From: Frankia sp. RB7
Lineage (GTDB): Bacteria; Pseudomonadota; Alphaproteobacteria; Rhizobiales; Xanthobacteraceae
Reading direction: 5' to 3'
Assembly: GCA_030403585.1 (NCBI GenBank)
Contig: JAUEPE010000027.1
Location: 1 to 64,000, forward strand
Length of the DNA stretch: 64,000 nt
The notes beneath the pieces are model-generated. The model was not told the origin of the DNA, did no database searches, and saw only the letters and a program-made list of their open reading frames with translations. Each line of letters opens with the position of its first letter. Within the stretch, counting starts at the first letter, position 1. Below are positions 52,400 through 60,568 of this stretch, piece by piece. Both the position numbers and the translations under genes were made by a program.

Positions 52400-53965
52400 A
52401 TGGCAACGCTCCGCGCCTCGCGCGCATGGACCCGGCGACAGTTTCTGGTCCGCTCCACCTCCAGCCTCGCCATCGCCGCGCTCGCAAGCCCGTCCATCAG
52501 CCGCGCCGCCGATCGCCCGCAGATCGCGGGCGGCATCCAGTCCGGCGACGTCTCGGATGGCTCTGCCGTGATCTGGGCGCGCGCCGACCGGCCTGCTCGC
52601 ATGCAGGTGGAATGCTCCACGGTCGAGAGCTTCAAGACCATCATCGCGTCCGCTTCGCGCGACGCTCTGCCCGATGCAGACTTCACCGCAAAACTGCAGC
52701 TGAACGATCTGCCGCCGGGTCAGGACATCTTCTACCGCGTCCGGTTCGACGATATCGCCACCGGCATCGCCGGTGAAAGCCGCGTCGGCCATTTCCGGAC
52801 CGCGCCGGCCGAGGGGCAGTCGATCTCGTTCCTGTGGTCCGGCGATGTCGCGGGTCAGGGCTGGGGCATCGACATCTCCCGCGGTGGCTATCGCGGCTAT
52901 CGCACCATGCTCGACAACCGCCCGGATTTCTTCATCCACTCCGGCGATCACATCTATGCCGATTGCACGATCCCATCCGAGCAGAAGCTGCCGAATGGCG
53001 AGATCTGGCGCAACGTGGTGACCCAGGAGAAAGCGCAAGTCGCGCACACGCTGGCGCAGTTCCGCGGTAACTACAAATACAATCATCTCGACGAGAACTT
53101 CCGCGCCTTCCATGCGCAAGTGCCGATGCTCGCGCAATGGGACGATCACGAGGTCACCAACGATTGGTCGCCGACCGGCAGCTATGACGCCGCCGGCTAC
53201 GAGGACGACGGCACGCCACGCCTCGTCGCGCGTGCTCGCCGCGCCTTCTTCGACTTCATGCCGATCCCTGACATCGGCGCGCGGCAGGGGCGGGTCTATC
53301 GCAAGATCGCCTACGGCCCGCTGCTCGACATCTTCATGATCGACATGCGCAGCTATCGCGACGAGACCTGGAATAAGGGCGACGATCATCACGGCTGGAT
53401 TCTTGGCGTCGAGCAGCTCGCCTGGCTGAAGCGGGAGCTCGCCGCCTCGCGCGCGACCTGGAAGGTGATCGCGGCAGATTTGCCGATCGGGCTGATCAGC
53501 CTGGATGCCGTCGCGCTCGCCGACGGCCCGCCCGACCGGCGTGAGCACGAAATCGCCGATCTGCTCGCATCGATCAAGCGCGCGGGTGTCCGCAACATCG
53601 TCTGGCTCACCGCCGACATGCACTACACCGCCGCGCATTACTACGATCCGAACAAGGCGCAGTTTTGCGATTTCGAGCCGTTCTGGGAGTTCGTCTCAGG
53701 CCCCCTCCATGCCGGCACCTGGGGCCCGGGCGAGCTCGACAACACGTTTGGCCCCGTGGCGATGTACCGGAACGGATGCAGCGAAGCCCAGGGCGAGAAC
53801 CTCGCGCCCTGTTTCGGCCTGCAGTTCTTCGGCCGCGTCGACATCGACGGCACAAGCGGCGTGATGACGGTGACCTTGAAGGACGTCGACAATCGCGATC
53901 TCTGGTCGGTCGATATCGTGCCGCAGCCGCAGGCGCGCCCGGCTGTGGTGGCCCAGCATTCGTAA
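52400..53965 (+). CDS. phoD: PhoD-type alkaline phosphatase/phosphodiesterase
   Basis: 521 residues. Tat signal RRQFLVRSTSSLAIAALASPSISRA (RR at 12-13). N-terminal beta domain, then the metallophosphatase domain with WSGDVAGQGWG, NRPDFFIHSGDHIYAD, MLAQWDDHEVTNDW and WLTADMHYTAAHYYD. These carry the Fe/Ca ligands of PhoD. It releases phosphate from mono- and diesters in the periplasm. Not adjacent to other phosphate genes, and no clear Pho box was seen. ATG at 52400. Confidence 0.92.
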   Translation: MATLRASRAWTRRQFLVRSTSSLAIAALASPSISRAADRPQIAGGIQSGDVSDGSAVIWARADRPARMQVECSTVESFKTIIASASRDALPDADFTAKLQLNDLPPGQDIFYRVRFDDIATGIAGESRVGHFRTAPAEGQSISFLWSGDVAGQGWGIDISRGGYRGYRTMLDNRPDFFIHSGDHIYADCTIPSEQKLPNGEIWRNVVTQEKAQVAHTLAQFRGNYKYNHLDENFRAFHAQVPMLAQWDDHEVTNDWSPTGSYDAAGYEDDGTPRLVARARRAFFDFMPIPDIGARQGRVYRKIAYGPLLDIFMIDMRSYRDETWNKGDDHHGWILGVEQLAWLKRELAASRATWKVIAADLPIGLISLDAVALADGPPDRREHEIADLLASIKRAGVRNIVWLTADMHYTAAHYYDPNKAQFCDFEPFWEFVSGPLHAGTWGPGELDNTFGPVAMYRNGCSEAQGENLAPCFGLQFFGRVDIDGTSGVMTVTLKDVDNRDLWSVDIVPQPQARPAVVAQHS

Positions 53966-53981
53966 GGGACGCAGGCTGGTC

Positions 53982-54182
53982 AACCTCTCCCGCTTGCGGG
54001 CAGGGCAATCGTATATGAATTTCAGGCGGACTGCGCGGCTTGCTCCCGCCTCTCCCGCTTGCGGGAGAGGCCGACGCGATCGCAGAGCGCGGCGGGTGAG
54101 GGCTCTCTCCACTTGGGGATTTTCTCCGCAATTCTTGACAATCCCAGTGTGGAGACACCCTCTCCCGCAAGCGGGAGAGGGC
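53982..54182. repeat. Three copies of a CTCTCCCGCTTGCGGGAGAG hairpin
   Basis: Units at about 53983-54003 (partial), 54048-54071 (GCCTCTCCCGCTTGCGGGAG plus AGGC) and 54157-54181 (CCCTCTCCCGCAAGCGGGAG plus AGGG). Together they make most of the 394-bp gap between the phosphatase and the aldo/keto reductase genes. Same family as 6704-6836. Confidence 0.75.
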
Positions 54183-54359
54183 GCTCACCGCGTTCGTGGC
54201 GATCATCGAACCTAATCGCCCCTAACCCGATCTTGATTGGCCGCCCCGCGTCTTCCGCGCTATAGTGCTTGCTCCCGCCACCTCTTTTCCATCATCGAAG
54301 AGTCTGTTCTCGCGGTCCCACCGCGTGTCTGGCGGCTGAAATACGTCAGGAGTTGACCC

Positions 54360-55178
54360 ATGGACAATCTGAAAACACAGGGCATCAGCATGCCCAAGCT
54401 CGGCCTCGGCACCTTCCGCATGCAGGGCGATGCCTGCCGCGCCGCGGTCGAGAGCGCGCTGTCGATCGGCTATCGCCACATCGACACCGCCGAAATGTAT
54501 GCCAACGAGGAAGCCATCGGCGCCGCGCTGGCGTCGGCCTCCGTGCCGCGTGGCGAGCTGCATGTCACGACAAAGGTCTGGCACGAGAATCTGACGCCGG
54601 ATGCGATCCTTCGGGCCTTCGATGCCAGCCTGAAGAAACTGAGGCTCGACCACGTCGATCTCTATCTCGTGCACTGGCCGTCGAAGTCGGCGAACTGGGG
54701 CGCGGTGTTCGAAACCCTGATGAAGCTGAAGGAGGAGGGGCGCACGCGCGCGATCGGGGTTGCCAATTTCACCACGGCGCTGCTCAAGATTGCGGTCGAG
54801 GACGTCAAGGCGCCGATCGCCTGCAACCAGATCGAATATCACGCGATGCTGGATCAATCGAAGGTGCTGGCCTATCTCAATGCCAAGTCGATCCCGCTCG
54901 TCGCCTATTGCCCGCTGGCGCAGGGGCGTGTTGCCTCGGATCCGGTGTTGGCGGAAATTGGCGCCAGGCACAACGCCAGCGCCGCGCAAGTCGCGCTGAA
55001 GTGGCTGCTCGACCAGGACGGCGTCGCCGCGATCCCGAAGGCATCGCGCCGCGAGAGCCAGCAGGCCAATCTGGATGCGCTGAAGATCACGCTGGATGAT
55101 GCCGATCGCAAGAAGATCGCCGCGCTGCCGAAAGACAAGCGCTGCGTCAATCCGGGCTTCGCGCCGGCCTGGGATTAA
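54360..55178 (+). CDS. Aldo/keto reductase (2,5-diketo-gluconate reductase-like)
   Basis: 272 residues. Catalytic tetrad D42 (IDTAEMY), Y47, K72 (TTKVWHENLTP) and H105 (DLYLVHWP). GVANFTTALL and CNQIEYHAML are the AKR5-like signature segments; the NADPH-binding end is IPKASRRESQQANLDALK. Reduces aldehydes or ketones in the cytosol; the substrate is unknown. SD CAGGAGTTGACCC. Flanked by palindromic repeats. Confidence 0.92.
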   Translation: MDNLKTQGISMPKLGLGTFRMQGDACRAAVESALSIGYRHIDTAEMYANEEAIGAALASASVPRGELHVTTKVWHENLTPDAILRAFDASLKKLRLDHVDLYLVHWPSKSANWGAVFETLMKLKEEGRTRAIGVANFTTALLKIAVEDVKAPIACNQIEYHAMLDQSKVLAYLNAKSIPLVAYCPLAQGRVASDPVLAEIGARHNASAAQVALKWLLDQDGVAAIPKASRRESQQANLDALKITLDDADRKKIAALPKDKRCVNPGFAPAWD

Positions 55179-55195
55179 ATGTTGAAGCTACGCGC

Positions 55196-55245
55196 AACGT
55201 TACTCTCTCCCCTTGTGGGAGAGAGTGGCTTGCCGCGGAGCGGCG
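55196..55245. repeat. Partial palindromic repeat
   Basis: CTCTCTCCCCTTGTGGGAGA followed by GAGTGG, a degenerate member of the hairpin family at 53982. It may double as terminator of the aldo/keto reductase gene. Confidence 0.45.
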
Positions 55246-55313
55246 TGGTGGCGTTTTCTGACAAGCAAACGTGAAAGGACGCCGTGCCACCTTTGGCGAG
55301 CTGATGTGACAAA

Positions 55314-56000
55314 TTATTCTTTGGGTTTTGTAACTTGTTTCAACGCGTGAACTATGAGGGGTGATGCGGTGCATCGCTTTTTAAGTTCGTCTGCGTTCAT
55401 GGGCAAATTCGGATACTTTAGAAATAAAGTGAATGCGAATGCCACGCCCCACAGTTGGGTTATCTCGGTTTCGAAGCGCTCGAGATCGGCAAGTGTGTAA
55501 ATGAATGTGGAGCGTTTTTGAGCGAGTTTTTCGTCTTGTTGGTCAATCTTATCGGCTTTCTTTGAGTTGTGAAATCGTTCGACCCAGTCCTTGGAAAGGT
55601 TTTTTGTTTCGATCCACGGGACTTCGTCGTCTCTGCCGTCAGGGATAGAGCCAAAAATGCCGTGAGCCAGATCGGCACGTTGGGATTGGAGGCTTGTATA
55701 GACCGACATGATCGCATCGAATGTATCTCGGTCATCGCCCGTGAGGGTCATCTCAGCAGCCGCGACCAAAACGTCACGTTGAGCGCGTGCGTTTCTGAGC
55801 GTCAAAAAGATTGCAATCGATGCTTCCGAATCCGCTTTCATCAGTGCGGCCAATAGAACCGCCATCTGCCAATCTACATAGGACCAAGCCATGATACATC
55901 GCCCTAGTGCTTCTGCGATCTTCGGTTTTTTGGCGATATGTCCGATGCCATAAACGAGGTCGGCTTTCGAACGCGTCGGCAAGAATGGTTGTCGCGGCAT
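55314..56000 (-). CDS. Hypothetical protein, 228 aa, AT-richer than its neighbours
   Basis: ATG at 56000 (AAGGGG 12 nt upstream); the frame is open to 56039. Soluble and helical: LGRCIMAWSYVDWQMAVLLAALMKADSEASIAIFLTLRNARAQRDVLVAAAE, then SQRADLAHGIFG and a charged stretch. Codon use is visibly less GC-biased than the surrounding genes, suggesting horizontal origin. No recognised domain; possibly a strain-specific gene. It lies among palindromic repeats. Confidence 0.65.
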   Translation of the reverse strand: MPRQPFLPTRSKADLVYGIGHIAKKPKIAEALGRCIMAWSYVDWQMAVLLAALMKADSEASIAIFLTLRNARAQRDVLVAAAEMTLTGDDRDTFDAIMSVYTSLQSQRADLAHGIFGSIPDGRDDEVPWIETKNLSKDWVERFHNSKKADKIDQQDEKLAQKRSTFIYTLADLERFETEITQLWGVAFAFTLFLKYPNLPMNADELKKRCTASPLIVHALKQVTKPKE

Positions 56001-56218
56001 AGCTGTTGGCCCCTTGTTTCGATTTGGAGTTGGAGACACTCGAGAATCGATAGCTGCTTGGCATCTCAGCCTACTCCACTATTGTCTGTGATAATCATGA
56101 GGTGCCTGTATGTGGGGCGCTCCGCCTGTCACTCAGGCCGCAATCCGCAAATCCCCCACCGCTGGCTCGCCGATGATGGCCGCAACTCTGTCGCGATGCC
56201 GTCGAGCGCGGCGCGCTT

Positions 56219-56419
56219 TTGCTGGATGGCGCTTCGGTCGTAGATGCTTGTTACACGTCAGCAAAGCTTATCATCGAGATCAGCGCACTCCTCATTCATT
56301 ATATCAGCGAGTACGAGCGCAGTCGGATACTCGACCGGGTCGAGCGGATGTTTGCTTTCGAGCTGTCACCGACTGATCACCAATCCGTGCTGCGCGGGCG
56401 GATGAACATCGGACAATGA
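56219..56419 (+). pseudogene. Possible gene remnant, 66 codons
   Basis: Open frame from a TTG: LDGASVVDACYTSAKLIIEISALLIHYISEYERSRILDRVERMFAFEL. It reads like protein but lacks a credible start or SD and lies in a 487-bp stretch without other genes. It may be a fragment of a lost gene or chance. Confidence 0.25.
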
Positions 56420-56487
56420 GAAGCGGCCAGTCGTGGCGTGGCAGGCCAAGGTGGCGGCGTTTCCGGTGGACAGGGGCGGACCGGTCC

Positions 56488-56760
56488 TTAGGCCGCCGTA
56501 GCGTCCCGCTTTTGAATCGTGATGTCATTCATGACCGCGCCGAACGCTCTAATGGCAGCTTGCGGGTCAACCTCGACCATCATTCGGGCCAAAGCCTCAA
56601 ACTTGTCGGGCTCGACTCCCGCGCTGAAGTGACTGGGCTTAACCTCTGCATTGGTGGAAAGTTGTATTCCTATGTAGCCATCGCTGGGCCTTGTGAATAT
56701 CTGGCCCTTCATGTCTTCTTCGCCCGAATAGCGCCTGAACGTAAGCGGTATGTTGAACAT
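56488..56760 (-). CDS. Hypothetical protein, 90 aa
   Basis: Starts MFNIPLTFRRYSGEEDMKGQIFTRPSDGYIGIQL at 56760 with SD GGAGGACGCC. Soluble mixed alpha/beta; the C-terminal helix is PDKFEALARMMVEVDPQAAIRAFG. No family recognised. It lies in the AT-richer orphan region and its neighbours give no clue to role. Confidence 0.5.
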   Translation of the reverse strand: MFNIPLTFRRYSGEEDMKGQIFTRPSDGYIGIQLSTNAEVKPSHFSAGVEPDKFEALARMMVEVDPQAAIRAFGAVMNDITIQKRDATAA

Positions 56761-56872
56761 GACAGGGCGTCCTCCATTCGAAACGACAGTCCCCCAATAA
56801 CATGGCAAATGTTGGCGCGCGATTCGAGCCGCCTCTAAGCCTAGGCTTCAGGCCGCCAGCGGGAAGGACCTC

Positions 56873-56975
56873 TAAGCCCGTAGGATGGGTAGAGCGCTAG
56901 CGAAACCCATCAATCCGTTCGCCGCTGACGAAGCATGATGGGTTTCGCAAGGGCTCAACCCATCCTACGCGTGCT
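56873..56975. repeat. Palindromic element GTAGGATGGGT, copy 1
   Basis: Outer arms GTAGGATGGGT and ACCCATCCTAC; inner arms AGCGAAACCCATCA and TGATGGGTTTCGC. The whole element can fold as a long hairpin. A second, nearly identical copy lies at 57474-57570. MITE-like in form, without a visible transposase. Confidence 0.8.
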
Positions 56976-57038
56976 GCTAATTGACGAGCCGTCTTCATGC
57001 AACCATAAGAGGCGTTGAGTATTTCCGGCGAATGTAGC

Positions 57039-57245
57039 ATGACACATGACACTTCGTTTGCGCTCTATTTTACTTTCCTTGTGTTCATCCACGAGCTAGT
57101 GCGTGATCCCGGAAAATTCGTTCCTGCTTTTATCGTCCTTTCGATGCTCAGCTATATCGGGTTCGAATGTATCCGCGCCTTTCGTCGTCGGCGGCGACAA
57201 TTGGCCGACGACCATGATCAAGAGCCGCCGGACACCAAATTCTGA
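57039..57245 (+). CDS. Small membrane protein, 68 aa
   Basis: ATG at 57039: MTHDTSFALYFTFLVFIHELVRDPGKF, then a second hydrophobic stretch (VPAFIVLSMLSYIGFECI) and a basic tail (RAFRRRRRQLADDHDQEPPD). No clear SD. It lies between the two copies of the GTAGGATGGGT element. Possibly a strain-specific or spurious gene. Confidence 0.4.
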   Translation: MTHDTSFALYFTFLVFIHELVRDPGKFVPAFIVLSMLSYIGFECIRAFRRRRRQLADDHDQEPPDTKF

Positions 57246-57473
57246 TTGCCGCTAGTGGCCCACACCTGACCCTGGGACTCGTTCCCACGAGGTCTGCAAG
57301 TGTGAAGGTTTTCGGATGCTGGCCCCATGACGGTGGGGCCGGGCGCACGGGGCCGGCGTCCGAAAGCCTCCAAGGGAGGAAACCGCGCTTGAGGGAACGA
57401 AGGTCGTGCGGCAGGTGCTATGGCGATTTGAGGGCTGCGGGAGAGATTTGTGATCGGGATCGCGCCGCCCCGG
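57246..57473. other. Non-coding stretch with an imperfect hairpin
   Basis: 57305-57370 can fold imperfectly: AGGTTTTCGGATGCTGGCCC against GGGGCCGGCGTCCGAAAGCC. No gene is supported. It lies between the two GTAGGATGGGT elements. Confidence 0.35.
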
Positions 57474-57570
57474 TAAGCCCGTAGGATGGGTAGAGCGTCA
57501 GCGAAACCCATCAATCCGTTCGCCGCTGACGAAGCATGATGGGTTTCGCAAGGGCTCAGCTACGCGTGCT
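57474..57570. repeat. Palindromic element GTAGGATGGGT, copy 2
   Basis: Near-identical to copy 1 at 56873 but with a short internal deletion in the right arm (CTCAGCTACGC in place of CTCAACCCATCCTACGC), so the outer arm no longer pairs fully. Confidence 0.8.
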
Positions 57571-57641
57571 TGCGCGTTCGGATATGAATGTGGCATTGGC
57601 AACGAGAGTAAGCGGCAATAGGCGACTTCATATGAATTGTC

Positions 57642-58034
57642 TTGGCAGGAGCGTGGTCCGGGTCGAGCGTTGGACAGGATTCTTTCTTTCTTTCATGCAT
57701 CGCAGTTCCGGCCGCGGTTTGGTTTGCTCTTTGCGGCCCCGCAACGGCTGATGGCAGCAGCCTGCCCGCCGATGTAGTCGAATTTGTCGGCCGTCGCGTC
57801 ACTTGTATTGAATGGTCCCAAAAGGCAACCGATCCGAAGCAAGAAGCGCCGGTCGATAAAATCATGGGATCGTTGAAGTGTACGGATATCGAGGGTGAGG
57901 AGCAGATACTCCGAACCAGCTATGCGGAGAATGCGAGGGTCATCTCCGCCCTTAACTCAACCTGGACCAAGATCGTCAAGCGGATACCCGTCCACTCCCT
58001 ACCGGTGCTCCTTTCGTCAGGACCGAACCGCTAG
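57642..58034 (+). CDS. Possible exported hypothetical protein, 130 aa
   Basis: Open from a TTG at 57642. A signal-like segment DSFFLSCIAVPAAVWFALCGPATA is followed by DGSSLPADVVEFVGRRVTCIEWSQK, SLKCTDIEGEEQILRTSYAENARVISALNSTW. The export-type layout and two later Cys support a real gene. The true start is uncertain, and no SD was picked out. No family recognised. Confidence 0.45.
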   Translation: MAGAWSGSSVGQDSFFLSCIAVPAAVWFALCGPATADGSSLPADVVEFVGRRVTCIEWSQKATDPKQEAPVDKIMGSLKCTDIEGEEQILRTSYAENARVISALNSTWTKIVKRIPVHSLPVLLSSGPNR

Positions 58035-58214
58035 ATTACTTCATCGCAGCGCCGTGACCTGCCTGTAAGTCCTCTGTCTTGATCTTCAGCTTCTGGCCCA
58101 ACGCGAAAGTCCTGCGCCATGCCGATTTCGCGCAGCTGTCAGGGGCCCAGCGGAAGTCAAACCGCGTCCCCGGTTTAACAGTACACGTCCTAATCTCCGC
58201 TCAGCCGTTAGAAC

Positions 58215-58245
58215 GCAAAGAAATGGCCCCGCGAGGGGCCATTTC
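58215..58245 (-). terminator. Rho-independent terminator of the His-rich gene
   Basis: AAATGGCCCC (58221-58230) pairs with GGGGCCATTT (58235-58244) around GCGA. On the minus strand it is followed by CTTTGCGTT. It begins 17 bp after the stop of the leftward gene at 58262. Confidence 0.7.
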
Positions 58246-58261
58246 CATTTTGCGTTGCGCA

Positions 58262-58468
58262 TTAGTACATGTGGTGATGGCCACGCTTGACCACGACGAC
58301 ACGGTCGTGATGGTGCCAGCCATTGTCACGATGCTCACGCATTTCAGCGCGGGCGCCGTAGCCGCCGTGATGACCGCCCTTGATCACCACCGTCTCGGCG
58401 CTCGCCATCGTCGGTGCAACGATCGCAAGTGCGCCGAGAGCCGCAATCACATAACCAAGCTTCTTCAT
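58262..58468 (-). CDS. Small exported His-rich protein, 68 aa
   Basis: Starts MKKLGYVIAALGALAIVAPTMASA at 58468 with SD GGAGGACATC; signal peptide cleavage after about residue 24. The mature part ETVVIKGGHHGGYGARAEMREHRDNGWHHHDRVVVVKRGHHHMY has nine His among 44 residues. Metal binding in the periplasm is a reasonable inference. An EcfG-type promoter (58499-58523) and a terminator (58215) frame it as a single gene. Confidence 0.75.
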   Translation of the reverse strand: MKKLGYVIAALGALAIVAPTMASAETVVIKGGHHGGYGARAEMREHRDNGWHHHDRVVVVKRGHHHMY

Positions 58469-58498
58469 GATGTCCTCCTCCAGTTGAATGCACATGTG

Positions 58499-58523
58499 AA
58501 CCGCTCACGCGCGGGAACGTTCC
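58499..58523 (-). promoter_or_regulatory. EcfG-type promoter, GGAAC-N16-GGTT
   Basis: On the minus strand GGAAC (58523-58519) and GGTT (58502-58499) are 16 nt apart, 30 bp before the His-rich gene start. Confidence 0.6.
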
Positions 58524-58563
58524 GGAGGAACGGGAAGAGAATTCTGAACGCCTGTTCAGGTGG

Positions 58564-59016
58564 TTAATCGCAGCGCTGTTGTAGAGGCGTCGGCCCGCCG
58601 GTCTTGACGTATTTGCCGTCCCTGATCGTGTACTCGCCGCGCTCGCTGCGATTATAGATCGCGCGCAGGCTGCCTTGCTCTGAGAGCAACAGCCCGAATT
58701 CACGCGTCTGCTGAAGCGAGGGGAAGTACACCATCACATTGAGCAGGCCTTCGGTGTTGACTGTGGCGGACACCACCTCGTTCTCGTCCGTGGCGTCGCC
58801 GAAATTGCGCCGGTACATCACCCGGCCGTCCTTCCGGATTTCGTAGGTCAGCCGAGCGCCCTTGTCACGATCGGGCCGGGCTGCGCAGTCGATCGCCCAT
58901 GAGCCGAGCAGGCCCCATTGCTCGACCGTCGCCGCGAGCGTCTCGGCACGCGCGAGCGACGTCAGCGCAATCCAAAGCGCCACCGCCGTCATCCAGCGGC
59001 TCAAACCACGCATCAT
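58564..59016 (-). CDS. Exported hypothetical protein, 150 aa
   Basis: Signal peptide MMRGLSRWMTAVALWIALTSLARA. The mature part holds TVEQWGLLGSWAIDCAARPDRDKGARLTYEIRKDGRVMYRRNFGDATDENEV and ends PLQQRCD; the two Cys may pair. GxWAxDCxxP...Y.....G.......FG is a pattern seen in small periplasmic lipocalin-like rhizobial proteins; no named family is claimed. ATG at 59016 (59013 also possible). Confidence 0.68.
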   Translation of the reverse strand: MMRGLSRWMTAVALWIALTSLARAETLAATVEQWGLLGSWAIDCAARPDRDKGARLTYEIRKDGRVMYRRNFGDATDENEVVSATVNTEGLLNVMVYFPSLQQTREFGLLLSEQGSLRAIYNRSERGEYTIRDGKYVKTGGPTPLQQRCD

Positions 59017-59098
59017 GTCCTGAAAAGCCCCGCCTCAATCGAGGTGGAAGTCTATCATTCTCTGGCTGGTGGTCCAGCAGGGGGGGTGAAGCGTGGCG

Positions 59099-60331
59099 TT
59101 AGGCGCGCTTCTCCACGTTGGCGCTGCGGGCCGGAACGCCAAACTCCTTGCGGCAGACTTCGGCCAGCACGGCGACGCCTTCGCGGATCTGCTGATGCGA
59201 GGGGCTCGCAAAGCACAGCCGCAGGCGCGAACCTGAGTGGCCTTTGTTGGTCGACCATTCCGGTCCGGGATTGATCGAGACACCCGCGGCAAGCGCAGCC
59301 TGAGAGAGCTTGAGCGTATCGACCTGGTCGGGCAGCTTGACCCAGAGGAAGATGCCGCCCTTAGGCGCCTCGAATTCGGCCGCGGTCCCGAACTGCTCGT
59401 TGAGGGCTTCCATCAGCGTGTCGAGTTTGGTGCGCAACGTCTTCGTCAGCGCCGGCACGTGGCTGGCGAAATGCGGTTTGCAATAGGTGGCGAGCACCAT
59501 CTGCTCCAGCGCGCCGGAGCCCGCATCCGTCTTCAGCGCCAGCATCCGCGACATCACATCCCAGGGTGCCACGATGAAGCCGACGCGCAACGCCGGCGCG
59601 ATCGATTTCGAGAACGAGCCGATATGGATCACGCCGCCGTTCTTGCTCAAGGCGTGGATCGCAGGAGGCCGTTGCCCCGACCAGATCAGGTCGGCATAGC
59701 AATCGTCCTCGAAGACAGGCACGCCATATTCGGCCGACAACCGCAGCAACTCGATGCGGCGGCTCTCCGGCATGATGCTGCCGGTCGGATTCTGCACGGT
59801 CGGAATGGTGTAGATGTATTTCGGCCGGATGCCGCGGCCCTTCAGGTCGGCCAGCGTCGAGGCCAGCGCGTCCATGCGCATGCCGTCGTCGTCGAGCGGA
59901 ATGCCGATGGTGTTGATGCCCAGCCGCGTCAGCCGCTGCAGCGATCCCTGATACGTCTCCTGCTCGACGATCACAGTGTCGCCGCGCGCCAGCAGCGTGG
60001 TGTTGACGAGGTCGAGCGCCTGGAGCGAACCGGAGACGATCATAAGATCGTCGACCGTGCAGCTGATGCCGGCATCGCGCTTCAGTTTCGTCACCAGGAA
60101 TTCACGCAGGGGCAGGTAACCCTGCGGGCCGTGCGCAAGCCCGTAGGTGGCGAGCGACCGGCCTTCGCGTCGCAGGGCCTGGTTGGCGGCCTCGATCAGC
60201 TCGTCGAGCGGCACCTGCTCGCTGTCGTTGTTGCCGCCGACAAAGCTGTATTTGGCAAGGCCCGTCCAGCGCGCAGAGGGGGCCGGCAGCCCCGCGGGAA
60301 ACAGGGGCGCGAAATCGAAGCTGAACGTCAT
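59099..60331 (-). CDS. PLP-dependent aminotransferase, fold type I (MocR/2-aminoadipate-like)
   Basis: 410 residues. Motifs: YGLAHGPQGYLPLREFL, SGSLQALDLVN, EQETYQGSL, TIPTVQNPTGSIM, FEDDCYADLIWSG and the PLP Lys K242 in HIGSFSKSIAPALRVGF. It resembles the free-standing aminotransferases of the 2-aminoadipate/valine-pyruvate group, without an N-terminal GntR domain. The amino donor is unknown. Cytosolic. ATG at 60331 with GGAAA upstream. Confidence 0.9.
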   Translation of the reverse strand: MTFSFDFAPLFPAGLPAPSARWTGLAKYSFVGGNNDSEQVPLDELIEAANQALRREGRSLATYGLAHGPQGYLPLREFLVTKLKRDAGISCTVDDLMIVSGSLQALDLVNTTLLARGDTVIVEQETYQGSLQRLTRLGINTIGIPLDDDGMRMDALASTLADLKGRGIRPKYIYTIPTVQNPTGSIMPESRRIELLRLSAEYGVPVFEDDCYADLIWSGQRPPAIHALSKNGGVIHIGSFSKSIAPALRVGFIVAPWDVMSRMLALKTDAGSGALEQMVLATYCKPHFASHVPALTKTLRTKLDTLMEALNEQFGTAAEFEAPKGGIFLWVKLPDQVDTLKLSQAALAAGVSINPGPEWSTNKGHSGSRLRLCFASPSHQQIREGVAVLAEVCRKEFGVPARSANVEKRA

Positions 60332-60424
60332 GGCAGCGTTTCCTTGTTGTTCTTATTGAACGTTGTTTTTATTGAGCGGCCGGCCCGGTGCCGACCGGGC
60401 GCCGCGATTTCGATGATGTCATTA

Positions 60425-60475
60425 TGCCGGTGTTTTGCCCGACGCGTCAAACAAAATTCGTAAAATCCGCATCCT
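60425..60475. repeat. Possible fragment of a dispersed repeat
   Basis: GTGTTTTGCCCGACGCGTCA followed by AACAAAATTCG resembles, from memory, a Bradyrhizobium intergenic element. No second copy lies in the window. The rest of the 237-bp gap shows nothing. Confidence 0.3.
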
Positions 60476-60568
60476 CATCGCGCGTGCCAACAAAGCATTG
60501 ATTTTGCTGGGCGTGGCTACTGTGCATGGGGTTGTTTTCGTGTTTTGGATCTGCAGTCGCGACAGCAC

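Noticed and set aside
58079..58567. 162-codon plus-strand frame across the His-rich gene
   Set aside because: Antisense to the signal-peptide gene at 58262-58468, crosses its terminator and promoter, and has no domain.
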